In this document: positions 44,440 through 52,143 of the stretch, piece by piece
Layout: each line of letters opens with the position of its first letter
Numbering within the stretch: position 1 is the first letter of the stretch
NCBI GenBank assembly: GCA_026990385.1
Contig: JALXDL010000033.1
Span: forward strand, 12,349-76,348
DNA length: 64,000 bases
Reading direction: 5' to 3'
Origin: DRKI01 sp011051875
GTDB lineage: Bacteria > Desulfobacterota > Desulfobulbia > Desulfobulbales > Desulfobulbaceae
Notes under the pieces: generated by a model
What the model was told of the DNA's origin: nothing
What the model saw: only the letters and a program-made list of their open reading frames with translations
The model's database searches: none
Made by a program: the position numbers and the translations under genes

Positions 44440-45689
44440 TTCAGCACCTCCTGGTCCACCATGTGGTTTCGCGGCCAGCGGTCCGGGTCGAGCTGCGGAT
44501 AGACCGTGCAACCGCTGCCAATGACCATGGAATCCGGAACCCGGTTGTTCCAGCCGATGACCGTCACGTTGCCCGGCGTGTCCACGCCGGGTACGCCCAC
44601 CCGGCAGTCACGGCCGAAATCGGTATTCACGTCGCTTACCACGCGGCAGAGCCGGGCCCCGCTGCGCACCCGGTTATTGAAAAACAGGATGGAATCCACC
44701 ACCTCCGCGCCCTTCTCCACCCGCACCCCGGGAAAGAGGATCGAATTCCTGACCAGGCCGTCAACCACGCAGCCGTTGTAGGCCATGGAGTTGTCGAGCA
44801 TCCCGTGCCGGCCGATCTTCGCGGGCTGGCAGTCGCGGATGTTGCGGTGTTCCAGGTTGGTACGCAGCCCCCACTTTTCCATATCGATCCTGGGCGTGGG
44901 CCCAAGCAGGTCCATGGAGGTCTGCCAGTACTCGTCCACCGTCCTCGTGTAGCCCCAGTAGCCATCGAACTTGTAGCCATGGACATTGAGCTTGCGCTCC
45001 ATCATCATGGGGATGATATCGCGGCCGAACTCGTAGGAGTCGCTCTCCTGGTTGAGGCGGAGCATCTCGTAGAGCACGGCCGGCCGGAAACAGAGCACGG
45101 TGAGCGAGGCCCACCTGCCCCTGGGATGTCTCGGCTTCTCCTCGTAGGAGAGCAGCCGGCCACCCTCGGCAGAGTCGTCGGCGATCTCGGCGACGCCGAA
45201 GCGGGAGGCCTCCCCGGGCGTCACCTCGAGGAAGGCGGCGGTGAGGTCTGCATCCTGTTCGTTGTGATAGCGGATCATCTTCCGGTAGTCCATGGAATAG
45301 ACGTGGTCACCGGACAGGACGAGGATCTCCTCCGGATCGTGGTAGCGGACAAAATCCAGGTTCTGGTAGACCGCGTCTGCCGAGCCGCGATACCAGTGTG
45401 GGCTCTCGTAATCCTTGAAGGGGGGCAGGATGGAGATGCCGCGGTAACGGCCGATCATGTCCCAGGCGGCGCCGGTGCCGATGTGGTTGATCAGGGAATA
45501 GGAACGGTACTGGCTGAGGATGGCGATAAGCTCTATCCCCGAAAGCATCAGGTTGGTGAGGGGGAAATCGATAACCCGGGCAAAACCGCCGAAGGGAACC
45601 GCTGATTTGGGCCGATAATGGGTGAGCACCCCCAGTTCATCGACCCTGCCGCCGGCCAGGATCATGGCCAGAGTGGAGGGTTTGAGCAT
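44436..45689 (-). CDS. GlgC paralogue with altered nucleotide-binding loop
   Basis: 417 aa, clearly of the ADP-glucose pyrophosphorylase family (GSADAVYQN, LSGDHVYSMD, YEEKPRHPRGRWASLTVLCF, beta-helix tail). The N-terminal loop, however, reads LAGGRVDELGVLTHYRPKSAVPFGG, lacking the glycine-arginine core (G-x-G-x-R) of active GlgC and carrying KS in place of KP. It may be a regulatory subunit paired with the downstream canonical GlgC, like GlgD in Firmicutes, or an enzyme of different specificity. It starts 116 nt after the DHH gene on the same strand. Confidence 0.85.
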   Translation of the reverse strand: MLKPSTLAMILAGGRVDELGVLTHYRPKSAVPFGGFARVIDFPLTNLMLSGIELIAILSQYRSYSLINHIGTGAAWDMIGRYRGISILPPFKDYESPHWYRGSADAVYQNLDFVRYHDPEEILVLSGDHVYSMDYRKMIRYHNEQDADLTAAFLEVTPGEASRFGVAEIADDSAEGGRLLSYEEKPRHPRGRWASLTVLCFRPAVLYEMLRLNQESDSYEFGRDIIPMMMERKLNVHGYKFDGYWGYTRTVDEYWQTSMDLLGPTPRIDMEKWGLRTNLEHRNIRDCQPAKIGRHGMLDNSMAYNGCVVDGLVRNSILFPGVRVEKGAEVVDSILFFNNRVRSGARLCRVVSDVNTDFGRDCRVGVPGVDTPGNVTVIGWNNRVPDSMVIGSGCTVYPQLDPDRWPRNHMVDQEVLK

Positions 45690-45805
45690 ACGGACACCTT
45701 CCTGCTGAAGAAACGTATAGCCGGATGCCTATAGTATTGCATAATGCCCCGGCCCTGCAACATATATCTTCATGTCCAGGAGGGGAAGGCGCAGGCGTTA
45801 CAGCG

Positions 45806-46834
45806 TCATTTCATGTGCCGGGTGGCGATACGCATCAGCGAGCGGGTGGTGAACTCCTGGTTTTCGCGAAGCGGAAGGTTCCTGAGCGGCACCTCGGCCC
45901 GGGCCGCCTCCTTGTGGCCGCCGGCGGGCCCGTATTCACCAAAGGTCTTCTGGGCCAGCTTGCCGGCATTCTTTCGGTAGCCGTCACAGCGGAAGATGAC
46001 CACCAGTTTTTCGCCGTGGATGCCGGAAACGATGACCCAGTCGAATTTGTCCACGTGGTTCAGAAAGTCGGCGATGATCACCTGGATGTCCGGTGTGCCC
46101 ACCCGTCCGAGATGGACATAGGCCCGGCCCTTGCTGGAGCGTACCTCGTTGAGGGCGATCTTGAAATACTTCAGCTCGGAGCGGCGCAGCTCGGTGAGCT
46201 CGAACTTGCGCACCAGGTTGCGGTTGGCGATATTGAACACGTAGCGGAACGAGATGCCGTCAGCCAGCTGTATGTTCTTCTTCTCGAAATCCTGGGTATC
46301 CACCTTGATGCCGTAGAAGAGCGCCGTGGCCAGGGCCACGGAGGGCCGTATCCCTGCGGCCCGCAGGTACTCCACCATCATGGAGGAGACTGCACCGTAA
46401 TCCGGGCGGATATCGATGAAATCGGCATCCCACCCCTCGGTGACCGGGTGGTGGTCGATGACCACGTTGAACTGCAGTTTTTCCAGGCAGGAATGGTGGG
46501 TGGGCTGCGAATCGAGCAGGACCCGCTTGGAATACTCCTTCACCGGCAGGGTATGGAGACGCTCGATGGGGATCTTGAGCCGCTCCACCATGGTCAGGTT
46601 GTTCAGCCGCCTGATCTCGTTGGGATAGCCGATGGTGACATTCCCCACCTTGTAGCTGAGCAGCCGCTTCATGGCCATGGCACTGGCCAGGGCGTCCGGA
46701 TCGGCAATGATGACAATCAGGACATCATCGCTCCGTTCAAACAGGTCCAGCAGCCCGTGCAGCCGTGTCTGGGCCGAATTCTTGCTCGCGCTCCTGGTAA
46801 CGCTGCCGCCGATCTTTTCCAGTCGTTTCTGCAT
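45806..46834 (-). CDS. DHH-family phosphoesterase
   Basis: 342 aa. The N-terminal DHH domain has ADPDALASAMAM (DPD in place of DHD), LLDSQPTHH and VVIDHHPVTEGWDADF; the C-terminal DHHA1 domain ends with GPAGGHKEAARAEV. The family includes nanoRNases/pAp phosphatases and cyclic-dinucleotide phosphodiesterases; with several c-di-GMP enzymes nearby a nucleotide-signalling role is possible, but the substrate cannot be told. I prefer the ATG at 46834 to a TTG at 46852, because the TTG lies inside the T run of a terminator-like hairpin. No strong ribosome-binding site precedes the ATG. Confidence 0.82.
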   Translation of the reverse strand: MQKRLEKIGGSVTRSASKNSAQTRLHGLLDLFERSDDVLIVIIADPDALASAMAMKRLLSYKVGNVTIGYPNEIRRLNNLTMVERLKIPIERLHTLPVKEYSKRVLLDSQPTHHSCLEKLQFNVVIDHHPVTEGWDADFIDIRPDYGAVSSMMVEYLRAAGIRPSVALATALFYGIKVDTQDFEKKNIQLADGISFRYVFNIANRNLVRKFELTELRRSELKYFKIALNEVRSSKGRAYVHLGRVGTPDIQVIIADFLNHVDKFDWVIVSGIHGEKLVVIFRCDGYRKNAGKLAQKTFGEYGPAGGHKEAARAEVPLRNLPLRENQEFTTRSLMRIATRHMK

Positions 46835-46850
46835 AATCGTTTGCTCATGC

Positions 46851-46895
46851 AAAAAAAAACCACCATGGTCGCCCTGGCGGGCGATTCACAGTGGT
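46851..46895 (-). terminator. Terminator-like hairpin 17 nt before the DHH start codon
   Basis: On the reverse strand, ACCACT pairs with GGTGGT (one G-T pair), enclosing an inner CGCCC/GGGCG stem with loop GCCA, followed by eight to nine T (46858-46851). It could end the RACo transcript, end the candidate RNA, or attenuate the DHH gene. Confidence 0.65.
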
Positions 46896-47049
46896 ATGCG
46901 AGTCTCTCAACCGAGATTGGCAACCTGACGAGCGGGGCCTCTCTCCTGGTCCGCGGCGCGCACCCGGGATGTTTCTGCTGGCAGATTCTTCATGGCAGAG
47001 AGTTTCCTTCCTGCACCTGTCCGGACCACCATGGATCCGCACGGCAGGA
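46851..47049 (-). ncRNA. Candidate ~200-nt structured RNA (sRNA or long regulated leader)
   Basis: The 252-base gap between the RACo-like stop and the DHH start has a good promoter at its upstream end and a terminator-like hairpin at its downstream end, on the same strand, giving a predicted transcript of about 199 nt. CCATGGT near the 5' end can pair with ACCATGG near the 3' end (7 bp), which would close the molecule. I could not match it to 6S, SRP, cobalamin or c-di-GMP RNA consensus features. It may be a stand-alone sRNA or a leader with a terminator in front of the DHH gene. Confidence 0.35.
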
Positions 47050-47055
47050 TAGGCG

Positions 47056-47085
47056 ACTATACCACAGTGACGGCGGGAATTGCAA
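47056..47085 (-). promoter_or_regulatory. Sigma-70-type promoter ahead of the candidate RNA and DHH gene
   Basis: On the reverse strand, TTGCAA (47085-47080), an 18-nt spacer and TATAGT (47061-47056). The expected start is near 47049, only about 40 nt after the RACo-like stop codon. Confidence 0.5.
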
Positions 47086-47086
47086 G

Positions 47087-48718
47087 TCAGGCTTTCCGGT
47101 CCTGCTGCCCGTTGCCAAACACCGGTACTGACGGGAAAAGCGCGGGGTCGGTATGGGGAATGAAGCGGGAGCCGGAAAAACGGATCATGAATTCCTGGTT
47201 CACGTTCAGCTCGATATAGGTGATGCGGCGGCCGATCTCGCTGCTGCGTTTTCGCGCCTCCCCGTCAAGCAGGATCAGCTCGGCGCCGGCAAGGGAACTG
47301 TTGCCCAGGGGAAGGTAGGAGGAAAGGGGCAGGTCCGGCAGCATACCGAGCACGATGGCCTGACGCGGATCGATATGGCGGCCAAAGGCACCGGCGACAA
47401 AGATGGTCTCGAGATCAGCGAACTCCACCCCCACCTGGCTGGTCAGGGTGGTCAGGATGGCGTACATGGCGGCCTTGGAGCGCATCATCGCGTCCAGGTC
47501 CACCTGGCTGAGCACCACGGGCCGGCCGTGGACCGTCTCCTGGGCCGGGACTACGACGAAAGCCCATTCGCCCTCCACCTTCTGCAGCCGCTCGCGGATA
47601 AACCGCTGCCTGGCCGGCGGACCATCATCCCCGCCCGGCTGCAGCTTGCCGCGCAGGTCGACGATGCGGGCCAGGTAGAGCTCGGCCACCAGGTCGATGA
47701 GCCCGGAGCCGCAGATGCCGGCCGGCGGCGTATCATCGATGGTCGTATACTCCAGCCGCCACGCCTTGCGGTCCACGCGGACGTGTTCGATGGCACCGGG
47801 TCCGGCCCGCATGCCCATCCTGGCCACCCCGCCCTCCAGGGCCGGGCCGGCGGCGCCGGCGCAGGCGATCAGCCAGTCGCGGTTGCCCAGGACCACCTCG
47901 GCATTGGTGCCCACGTCGATGAGCATGCAGGTCTGTTCCATCCGGTCCAGGCCGCTGGCCAGGATACCGGAGATGAGATCGCCGCCAAAGTAGGAGCCGG
48001 TACTGGGGAGCACCCAGACCGGGGCCAGGGGATGAACGGCCAGGCCGATCTCCGAGGCCGCCAGCGGGTCGGGGGCATTAACCAGGGGGATGTAGGGCTC
48101 GCGGCAGATGTGGTAGGGATTGAGCCCCAGCAGCAGGTGGACCATGGTGGTGTTGCCCGAGACACTGACCGCCCGAATCTGCTCCGGGGCCACACCCGCC
48201 CCGCGGGCCAGTTCCCCGGCCAGGGTGTTGATGCTCTCCACCACGGCCTCCTGGAGCAGGACCCGGCCGCTCACACCGCTCTCGTCCGTTGTGGCGGCAA
48301 AATGGATCCGGCTCAGGATGTCGGCGCCATATTCGATCTGGCGGTTGGGGGTGTGGGCCCGGGCCAGGCGAGCGCCGGTGGCCAGGTCGAGCAGGGTGGC
48401 CTCCAGGTGGGTGGTGCCGAGATCCAGGGCCATGGCCGGCAGGACCGGGGACGGAGCGGCAAGAAAATCAACCAGCTCCAGCCGGTGCGGCAGCACGTTG
48501 AGCACGGCATGGCCGGAAAAACCGGCCGCGCGAAAACGGGCCGCCACCGGGGCCATGGCCCGGAAGGGAATCTCAAGGTCAAGGGGCCGCGCGGCCGGGG
48601 AATCGTCCAGGGCATGGACCAGGGCAACGCGCAGCCGGTCCAGGTCAGCGGTGTTATCCTGGAGGCTTGGCTCCGGGGCGGCCACCGGCACACTGTATAC
48701 CAAGGGCAGGGTATCCAT
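47087..48718 (-). CDS. RACo-like ASKHA ATPase lacking the ferredoxin domain (DUF4445 family)
   Basis: 543 aa. The C-terminal half is the ASKHA-fold activator domain known from reductive activators of corrinoid proteins (MALDLGTTHLEATLLDLATG, SGNTTMVHLLLGLNP, LIDVGTNAEVVLGN, GICGSGLIDLVAELYLA, FVAGAFGRHID). RACo-type proteins normally begin with a [2Fe-2S] ferredoxin domain; here the first ~95 residues contain no Cys, so electrons would have to come from another protein. No corrinoid protein or methyltransferase is adjacent. The ATG at 48718 has GAGG six nt upstream; an ATG 12 nt earlier is also possible. Divergent from lptG. Confidence 0.85.
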   Translation of the reverse strand: MDTLPLVYSVPVAAPEPSLQDNTADLDRLRVALVHALDDSPAARPLDLEIPFRAMAPVAARFRAAGFSGHAVLNVLPHRLELVDFLAAPSPVLPAMALDLGTTHLEATLLDLATGARLARAHTPNRQIEYGADILSRIHFAATTDESGVSGRVLLQEAVVESINTLAGELARGAGVAPEQIRAVSVSGNTTMVHLLLGLNPYHICREPYIPLVNAPDPLAASEIGLAVHPLAPVWVLPSTGSYFGGDLISGILASGLDRMEQTCMLIDVGTNAEVVLGNRDWLIACAGAAGPALEGGVARMGMRAGPGAIEHVRVDRKAWRLEYTTIDDTPPAGICGSGLIDLVAELYLARIVDLRGKLQPGGDDGPPARQRFIRERLQKVEGEWAFVVVPAQETVHGRPVVLSQVDLDAMMRSKAAMYAILTTLTSQVGVEFADLETIFVAGAFGRHIDPRQAIVLGMLPDLPLSSYLPLGNSSLAGAELILLDGEARKRSSEIGRRITYIELNVNQEFMIRFSGSRFIPHTDPALFPSVPVFGNGQQDRKA

Positions 48719-48737
48719 CGTGATCCTCATTCAGCAC

Positions 48738-48766
48738 TTGACGCAAACAGGGGCAGAGGGTACTAC
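48738..48766 (+). promoter_or_regulatory. Sigma-70-type promoter of the lptG operon
   Basis: TTGACG, a 17-nt spacer and TACTAC in the divergent gap between the RACo-like gene and lptG; it predicts a leader of about 106 nt. Confidence 0.45.
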
Positions 48767-48878
48767 ATGCTCGGTAAGCGGACAAGAAAAACCGCAACCT
48801 GGCACCATAACAAACCGGAGATCTCCCCTTGCGGTCTTCCCCAGTCAATGCCGCTCGTGGTCAACCTTTTCCATAGCC

Positions 48879-49961
48879 GTGAAACTTCTCGACCGTTACA
48901 TCCTGCGCCAATTCGGCAAGAACATCCTGATGATCATGGCCGGATTCATCTCCATCTACCTGTTGATCGACTTCTTTGAAAAGATCGACAACTTCATGGA
49001 AAAGGGCAAGTCCATGGGACTGGTGATCCGGTTTTTCATGCTCAGCATTCCCTTCATCCTCGAACAGATGGGGCCGGTCTGCATCCTGCTCGCCGGCGTG
49101 GTCACCCTTGGTGTGCTCAACCACAGCAACGAGCTGATCGCACTCAAGGCCAGCGGTATCCCGCTGAGGAAGATCACCGCGCCCATCATCGGCGCGGCCG
49201 TGGCCTGCACCCTCATCCTGCTTGCCATGTCCCAGTTTGTCCTGCCCCGGACCGTGGCCGAAACCAACCGCATCTGGAACCGCGAGGTCAAGGGCCGGGT
49301 ACCGCTGGGGATCTACCGCAACGGCCGCTACTATTACCGCGGCCAGGAGGGATTCTACTCCTTTGCCCGGCCCGATCCGCACAGGAACGAATTCCTCTAC
49401 TTCTCCTATTCCTCCTGGGACCGGAACTACCAGCTCAGTTCGCTGATCGCCGCCCGGCGCGCCGAGTGGAAGGACAACATCTGGACCCTGCATCAGGGCC
49501 AGGTGCAGACCGCCACCGGCAATGGCGACTACATGAACCAGGTCTTCACGGTGCGCGACTTCGGTTTCCCTGAAAAACCGGCTGATTTCTTTGTCCCGCA
49601 ATACCACGCCCTGGAACTGTCCCTGGTGGGCCTGTACCGGGACGCGAAACGGAAGCAGTCGCCCGAGGAGGCCAGCAAGGCGTGGACCGAGTTCTACGGC
49701 CGCATCTCCTATACCATGCTCGGCCTGCCGCTGCTGCTGCTCGGCCTGCCCATGCTGCTGATGGTCTACCGCCGCTGGGGCCGGGACCTGTCCCTGGCCA
49801 TCCCGGTGAGCTGCGGCATGGCCTTTGCCTGCTGGGGCATCTGGGGGACCTTGCAGTCCCTGGCCAAGGCCAGCTATCTCAACCCGCTGGTTGCGGCACT
49901 CTCGGTCCACCTGCTCATCGGCAGCCTGGGGATCTTCCTGCTCCTGCGGGAAGACAGTTGA
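48879..49961 (+). CDS. lptG: LptF/LptG-family permease of the LPS export system
   Basis: 360 aa. It has the YjgP/YjgQ layout: hydrophobic helices at about residues 15-35, 55-80 and 100-120, a periplasmic beta-jellyroll-like region (125-260), and three helices at the C-terminus. LLDRYILRQFGKNILM followed by YLLIDFFEKIDNF at the N-terminus is typical of LptG. It transports LPS from the inner membrane to the periplasmic bridge with LptB/LptF/LptC, none of which is in this window. The GTG at 48879 is chosen because the conserved start (VKLLDRY) begins there; no clear ribosome-binding site is seen. Confidence 0.88.
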   Translation: MKLLDRYILRQFGKNILMIMAGFISIYLLIDFFEKIDNFMEKGKSMGLVIRFFMLSIPFILEQMGPVCILLAGVVTLGVLNHSNELIALKASGIPLRKITAPIIGAAVACTLILLAMSQFVLPRTVAETNRIWNREVKGRVPLGIYRNGRYYYRGQEGFYSFARPDPHRNEFLYFSYSSWDRNYQLSSLIAARRAEWKDNIWTLHQGQVQTATGNGDYMNQVFTVRDFGFPEKPADFFVPQYHALELSLVGLYRDAKRKQSPEEASKAWTEFYGRISYTMLGLPLLLLGLPMLLMVYRRWGRDLSLAIPVSCGMAFACWGIWGTLQSLAKASYLNPLVAALSVHLLIGSLGIFLLLREDS

Positions 49962-49996
49962 GGGCCACCAGGCCCCCACCTTGCCGGAATCCAGCC

Positions 49997-50755
49997 ATGA
50001 CCCTGCGGAAAAAGAAAAAAATCGGCATTGTCGGCGTTCCCCCCCTGGCCGTGCTGCGCGAGATCATCTCCCCGGAGACCGAGATCATCGACCTGGACGA
50101 GCCCCAGGTGCGTGCATCCCTGGACCTGACCGCACCCCACCTGCCCCGGGTCTACTGCGCCATCCTGCGTACCGTGGTCCTCAACGTGCTGCACCTGGAA
50201 CTGGACGCCATCTATATCGACGTGGGGCCGGGCAAGTGCGACTGTGCCCTGCACGTGGCCACCATCCTGCGCGACATGCTCGACATCCCGGTGACCGCGA
50301 CCCGCAACCAGGACACAGAGAGTTTCGGCACCCCGCTCTGCCGGACCAGGATGCGCCTGACCGACAAGCTGCTGGCCATCACCGCCGGCGTCCGTTCCAT
50401 CTCCCCGCACCCGCCACTGCCGCCGTGCAGGCCCACGGCTGGGTTCTGGGGCGTGCCGCCGCGCGATTTCTCCCTCTTGGAGCTGTTTCCCGATACCACC
50501 CATGTCTACGGCTGGACCCGCTGCATGGAGAACAAGACCCCGGCCGACCTCAAGCTGGAGGCCCATGTCAACCCGGCCGTGCCCACGGTCTTCTTTGCCC
50601 AGTCCTTCTGCGCCAAGACCGCCCTGGCCCGGCACCTGGCGGCCCGGCATCCGCAGGCCCTCTACCTGGACTGCGACGTCAGCGCCGGTTCCTCGGTCCG
50701 GGCCAAGATCGAGGCCTTCCTGGAGCTGTCCGGCGTCCGCAATGCAAGGAGCTGA
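49997..50755 (+). CDS. Reduced 2-hydroxyacyl-CoA dehydratase D-component-like (HgdB-like) protein
   Basis: 252 aa, soluble. The C-terminal part, with FFAQSFCAKTALARHLA, LYLDCDVSAG and RAKIEAFLE, resembles the end of HgdB/BcrC-type dehydratase and reductase subunits, which bind a [4Fe-4S] cluster. Upstream Cys are in GPGKCDCALHVA, TPLCRTRM and GWTRCMEN. The protein is much shorter than true HgdB (about 380 aa), so dehydratase activity on a CoA ester is uncertain. The activase-like gene follows after 6 nt, strongly implying a functional pair. The family assignment is mine from motif shape only. Confidence 0.6.
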   Translation: MTLRKKKKIGIVGVPPLAVLREIISPETEIIDLDEPQVRASLDLTAPHLPRVYCAILRTVVLNVLHLELDAIYIDVGPGKCDCALHVATILRDMLDIPVTATRNQDTESFGTPLCRTRMRLTDKLLAITAGVRSISPHPPLPPCRPTAGFWGVPPRDFSLLELFPDTTHVYGWTRCMENKTPADLKLEAHVNPAVPTVFFAQSFCAKTALARHLAARHPQALYLDCDVSAGSSVRAKIEAFLELSGVRNARS

Positions 50756-50761
50756 TCCGCC

Positions 50762-51412
50762 ATGCTGCTTGCCGACTTCGGTACCTCCTACTGCAAGATC
50801 CTGGACACGGAACAGGACCGGGAACCGCGGATCATCGCCACCCGGGACCTGGATGCCGCCTTCATCGCCGACCTGGCCACCGGCCACAACGCGGCCAGGC
50901 GCAGCCGCAGGAGCATCAACGAGCTGACCGCCCTGGCCCGGGGCGGCGAGCGTCTCATCGGAGAAAGAGACTTTCTCCTGCTCGACTGCGGCAGCCGCGA
51001 TATCAAGTATGTCCGCTACCAGGGGGGGCGGGTAACCGACATGGGCTGGAACGCCGAGTGCGGCGCCTCCATGGGTTTTACCATCGAGCTGCTGGCCAGC
51101 TACTACCAGATCGACTATAATACCCTGCCGGTTCCCGAGACCGGTTTCTCCATCACCTGCGGCGTGCTCGGCATGAGCCACATCTTCGATGCCGTGGTCT
51201 CCGGCAGCTCGGAGAGCGAGGCAGTGGCAAAGTTCGTCCGCGGCATCGCGCTCAACGCCTACCGCTTCGCCGGGTCGCCGGCAAAACTCCATCTCTCCGG
51301 CGGACTGTGCGACAACCCCCTCTTTGTGGGCAGCTTTCCCTGCGAACTGATTCCCCTGGGCCGGTTCGTCCTCCTGGAGGGCCTGCGCGCCAGCATGGAA
51401 CAGGAGCGGTGA
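50762..51412 (+). CDS. BadF/HgdC-type ATP-dependent activase
   Basis: 216 aa ASKHA ATPase. Segment by segment it follows HgdC, the activator of 2-hydroxyglutaryl-CoA dehydratase: DFGTSYCKI (phosphate loop), ATGHNA, LDCGSRDIKYV (for IGGQDxK), NAECGASMGFTIELLA (for NDKCAAGTGRFL), SITCGVLGMSHIF (for SSTCTVFAESEV) and LSGGLCDN (for TGGVAQN). The two Cys that hold the dimer-interface [4Fe-4S] cluster in HgdC are both conserved. It would use ATP to drive one low-potential electron into its partner, most likely the preceding gene product. It is about 45 aa shorter than HgdC, mainly in the N-terminal half. Confidence 0.8.
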   Translation: MLLADFGTSYCKILDTEQDREPRIIATRDLDAAFIADLATGHNAARRSRRSINELTALARGGERLIGERDFLLLDCGSRDIKYVRYQGGRVTDMGWNAECGASMGFTIELLASYYQIDYNTLPVPETGFSITCGVLGMSHIFDAVVSGSSESEAVAKFVRGIALNAYRFAGSPAKLHLSGGLCDNPLFVGSFPCELIPLGRFVLLEGLRASMEQER

Positions 51413-51425
51413 TCGCCGTCCGTGG

Positions 51426-52085
51426 CTACTTCTGCTCCATGGCGGCGATGAACCGGTTGGAGTCCTCGATGGCCGCGTTCATCCGGCTGATCAGCCCGTC
51501 AATATCCTGCTGCAGGTTCGAGAACTCGGCCCGCAGGGAACCGATGGCCTGGGCATTGAGATTGTGCTTGAGAAAAAGCACGTTGTCATGCAGGCTGAGC
51601 AGCACCGGCTGCATGCTCTTCTCGGCCCTGTGCATGGAGTGCAGCATCTGCCGGCAGTGTTTCCTGGTCTGCTGCAGCTGCTGCTCGCTTGCCCGGCGCA
51701 GTTTCCGGCTCTGGTACTGGTCGAGTTCGTCCTCCCATTCGTCAAACAGCGCCCCGGCCACCGACTCCACCTTGCGGATCCGGTCCGATACCCGCTGCGC
51801 CGCCTCGGAGCAGTCCTCGTATTCGGCTGCCAGCTTCTCGTAGGCCTGCTTCAGGTCGGTCTCTTCCAGCTTGACCACGGAACCGAACTGTTCCAGGGCT
51901 GATTTGAACTGCTGCTGGGCCTCGGCCTGTGAATCACGGGCCTCGGCCACCCGGTCCACCAGGATGTCCCGCTTGTGGACCCCCACCTTCTCCATGGCCG
52001 AATAGTAGGTCCTGGCACAACCGGCCAGGACCAGGACCAGGCTCAGCAACAGGCCACATTGCAGTCCGGCAGTACTCTTTTTCAT
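51426..52085 (-). CDS. DUF2959-like lipoprotein
   Basis: 219 aa. The signal peptide has a lipobox (VLVLAGC, Cys at about residue 23), so the protein is lipid-anchored. The mature part (RTYYSAMEKVGVHKRDILVD, then long charged helices) matches the DUF2959 type as I remember it; function unknown. The GGAGAGACG segment before the ATG at 52085 supports the start. It follows the stressosome-linked PAS kinase by 58 nt on the same strand, and converges on the HgdC-like gene. Confidence 0.82.
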   Translation of the reverse strand: MKKSTAGLQCGLLLSLVLVLAGCARTYYSAMEKVGVHKRDILVDRVAEARDSQAEAQQQFKSALEQFGSVVKLEETDLKQAYEKLAAEYEDCSEAAQRVSDRIRKVESVAGALFDEWEDELDQYQSRKLRRASEQQLQQTRKHCRQMLHSMHRAEKSMQPVLLSLHDNVLFLKHNLNAQAIGSLRAEFSNLQQDIDGLISRMNAAIEDSNRFIAAMEQK

Positions 52086-52143
52086 CTCGTCTCTCCAGTG
52101 TCGCGCCTGTTCCGGCTTGTATTGGCAGAGGCCCCGGCCGCCA

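Noticed and set aside
46845..47042. 65-codon frame as a leader peptide before the DHH gene
   Set aside because: No ribosome-binding site, no regulatory codon run, and it runs through the terminator-like hairpin.
46835..47086. 6S RNA, SRP RNA, cobalamin or c-di-GMP riboswitch in this gap
   Set aside because: A GGAAGGAAAC stretch and a CCAGGAGAG stretch look suggestive, but the surrounding conserved elements of those families are missing; only a generic structured-RNA call is kept.
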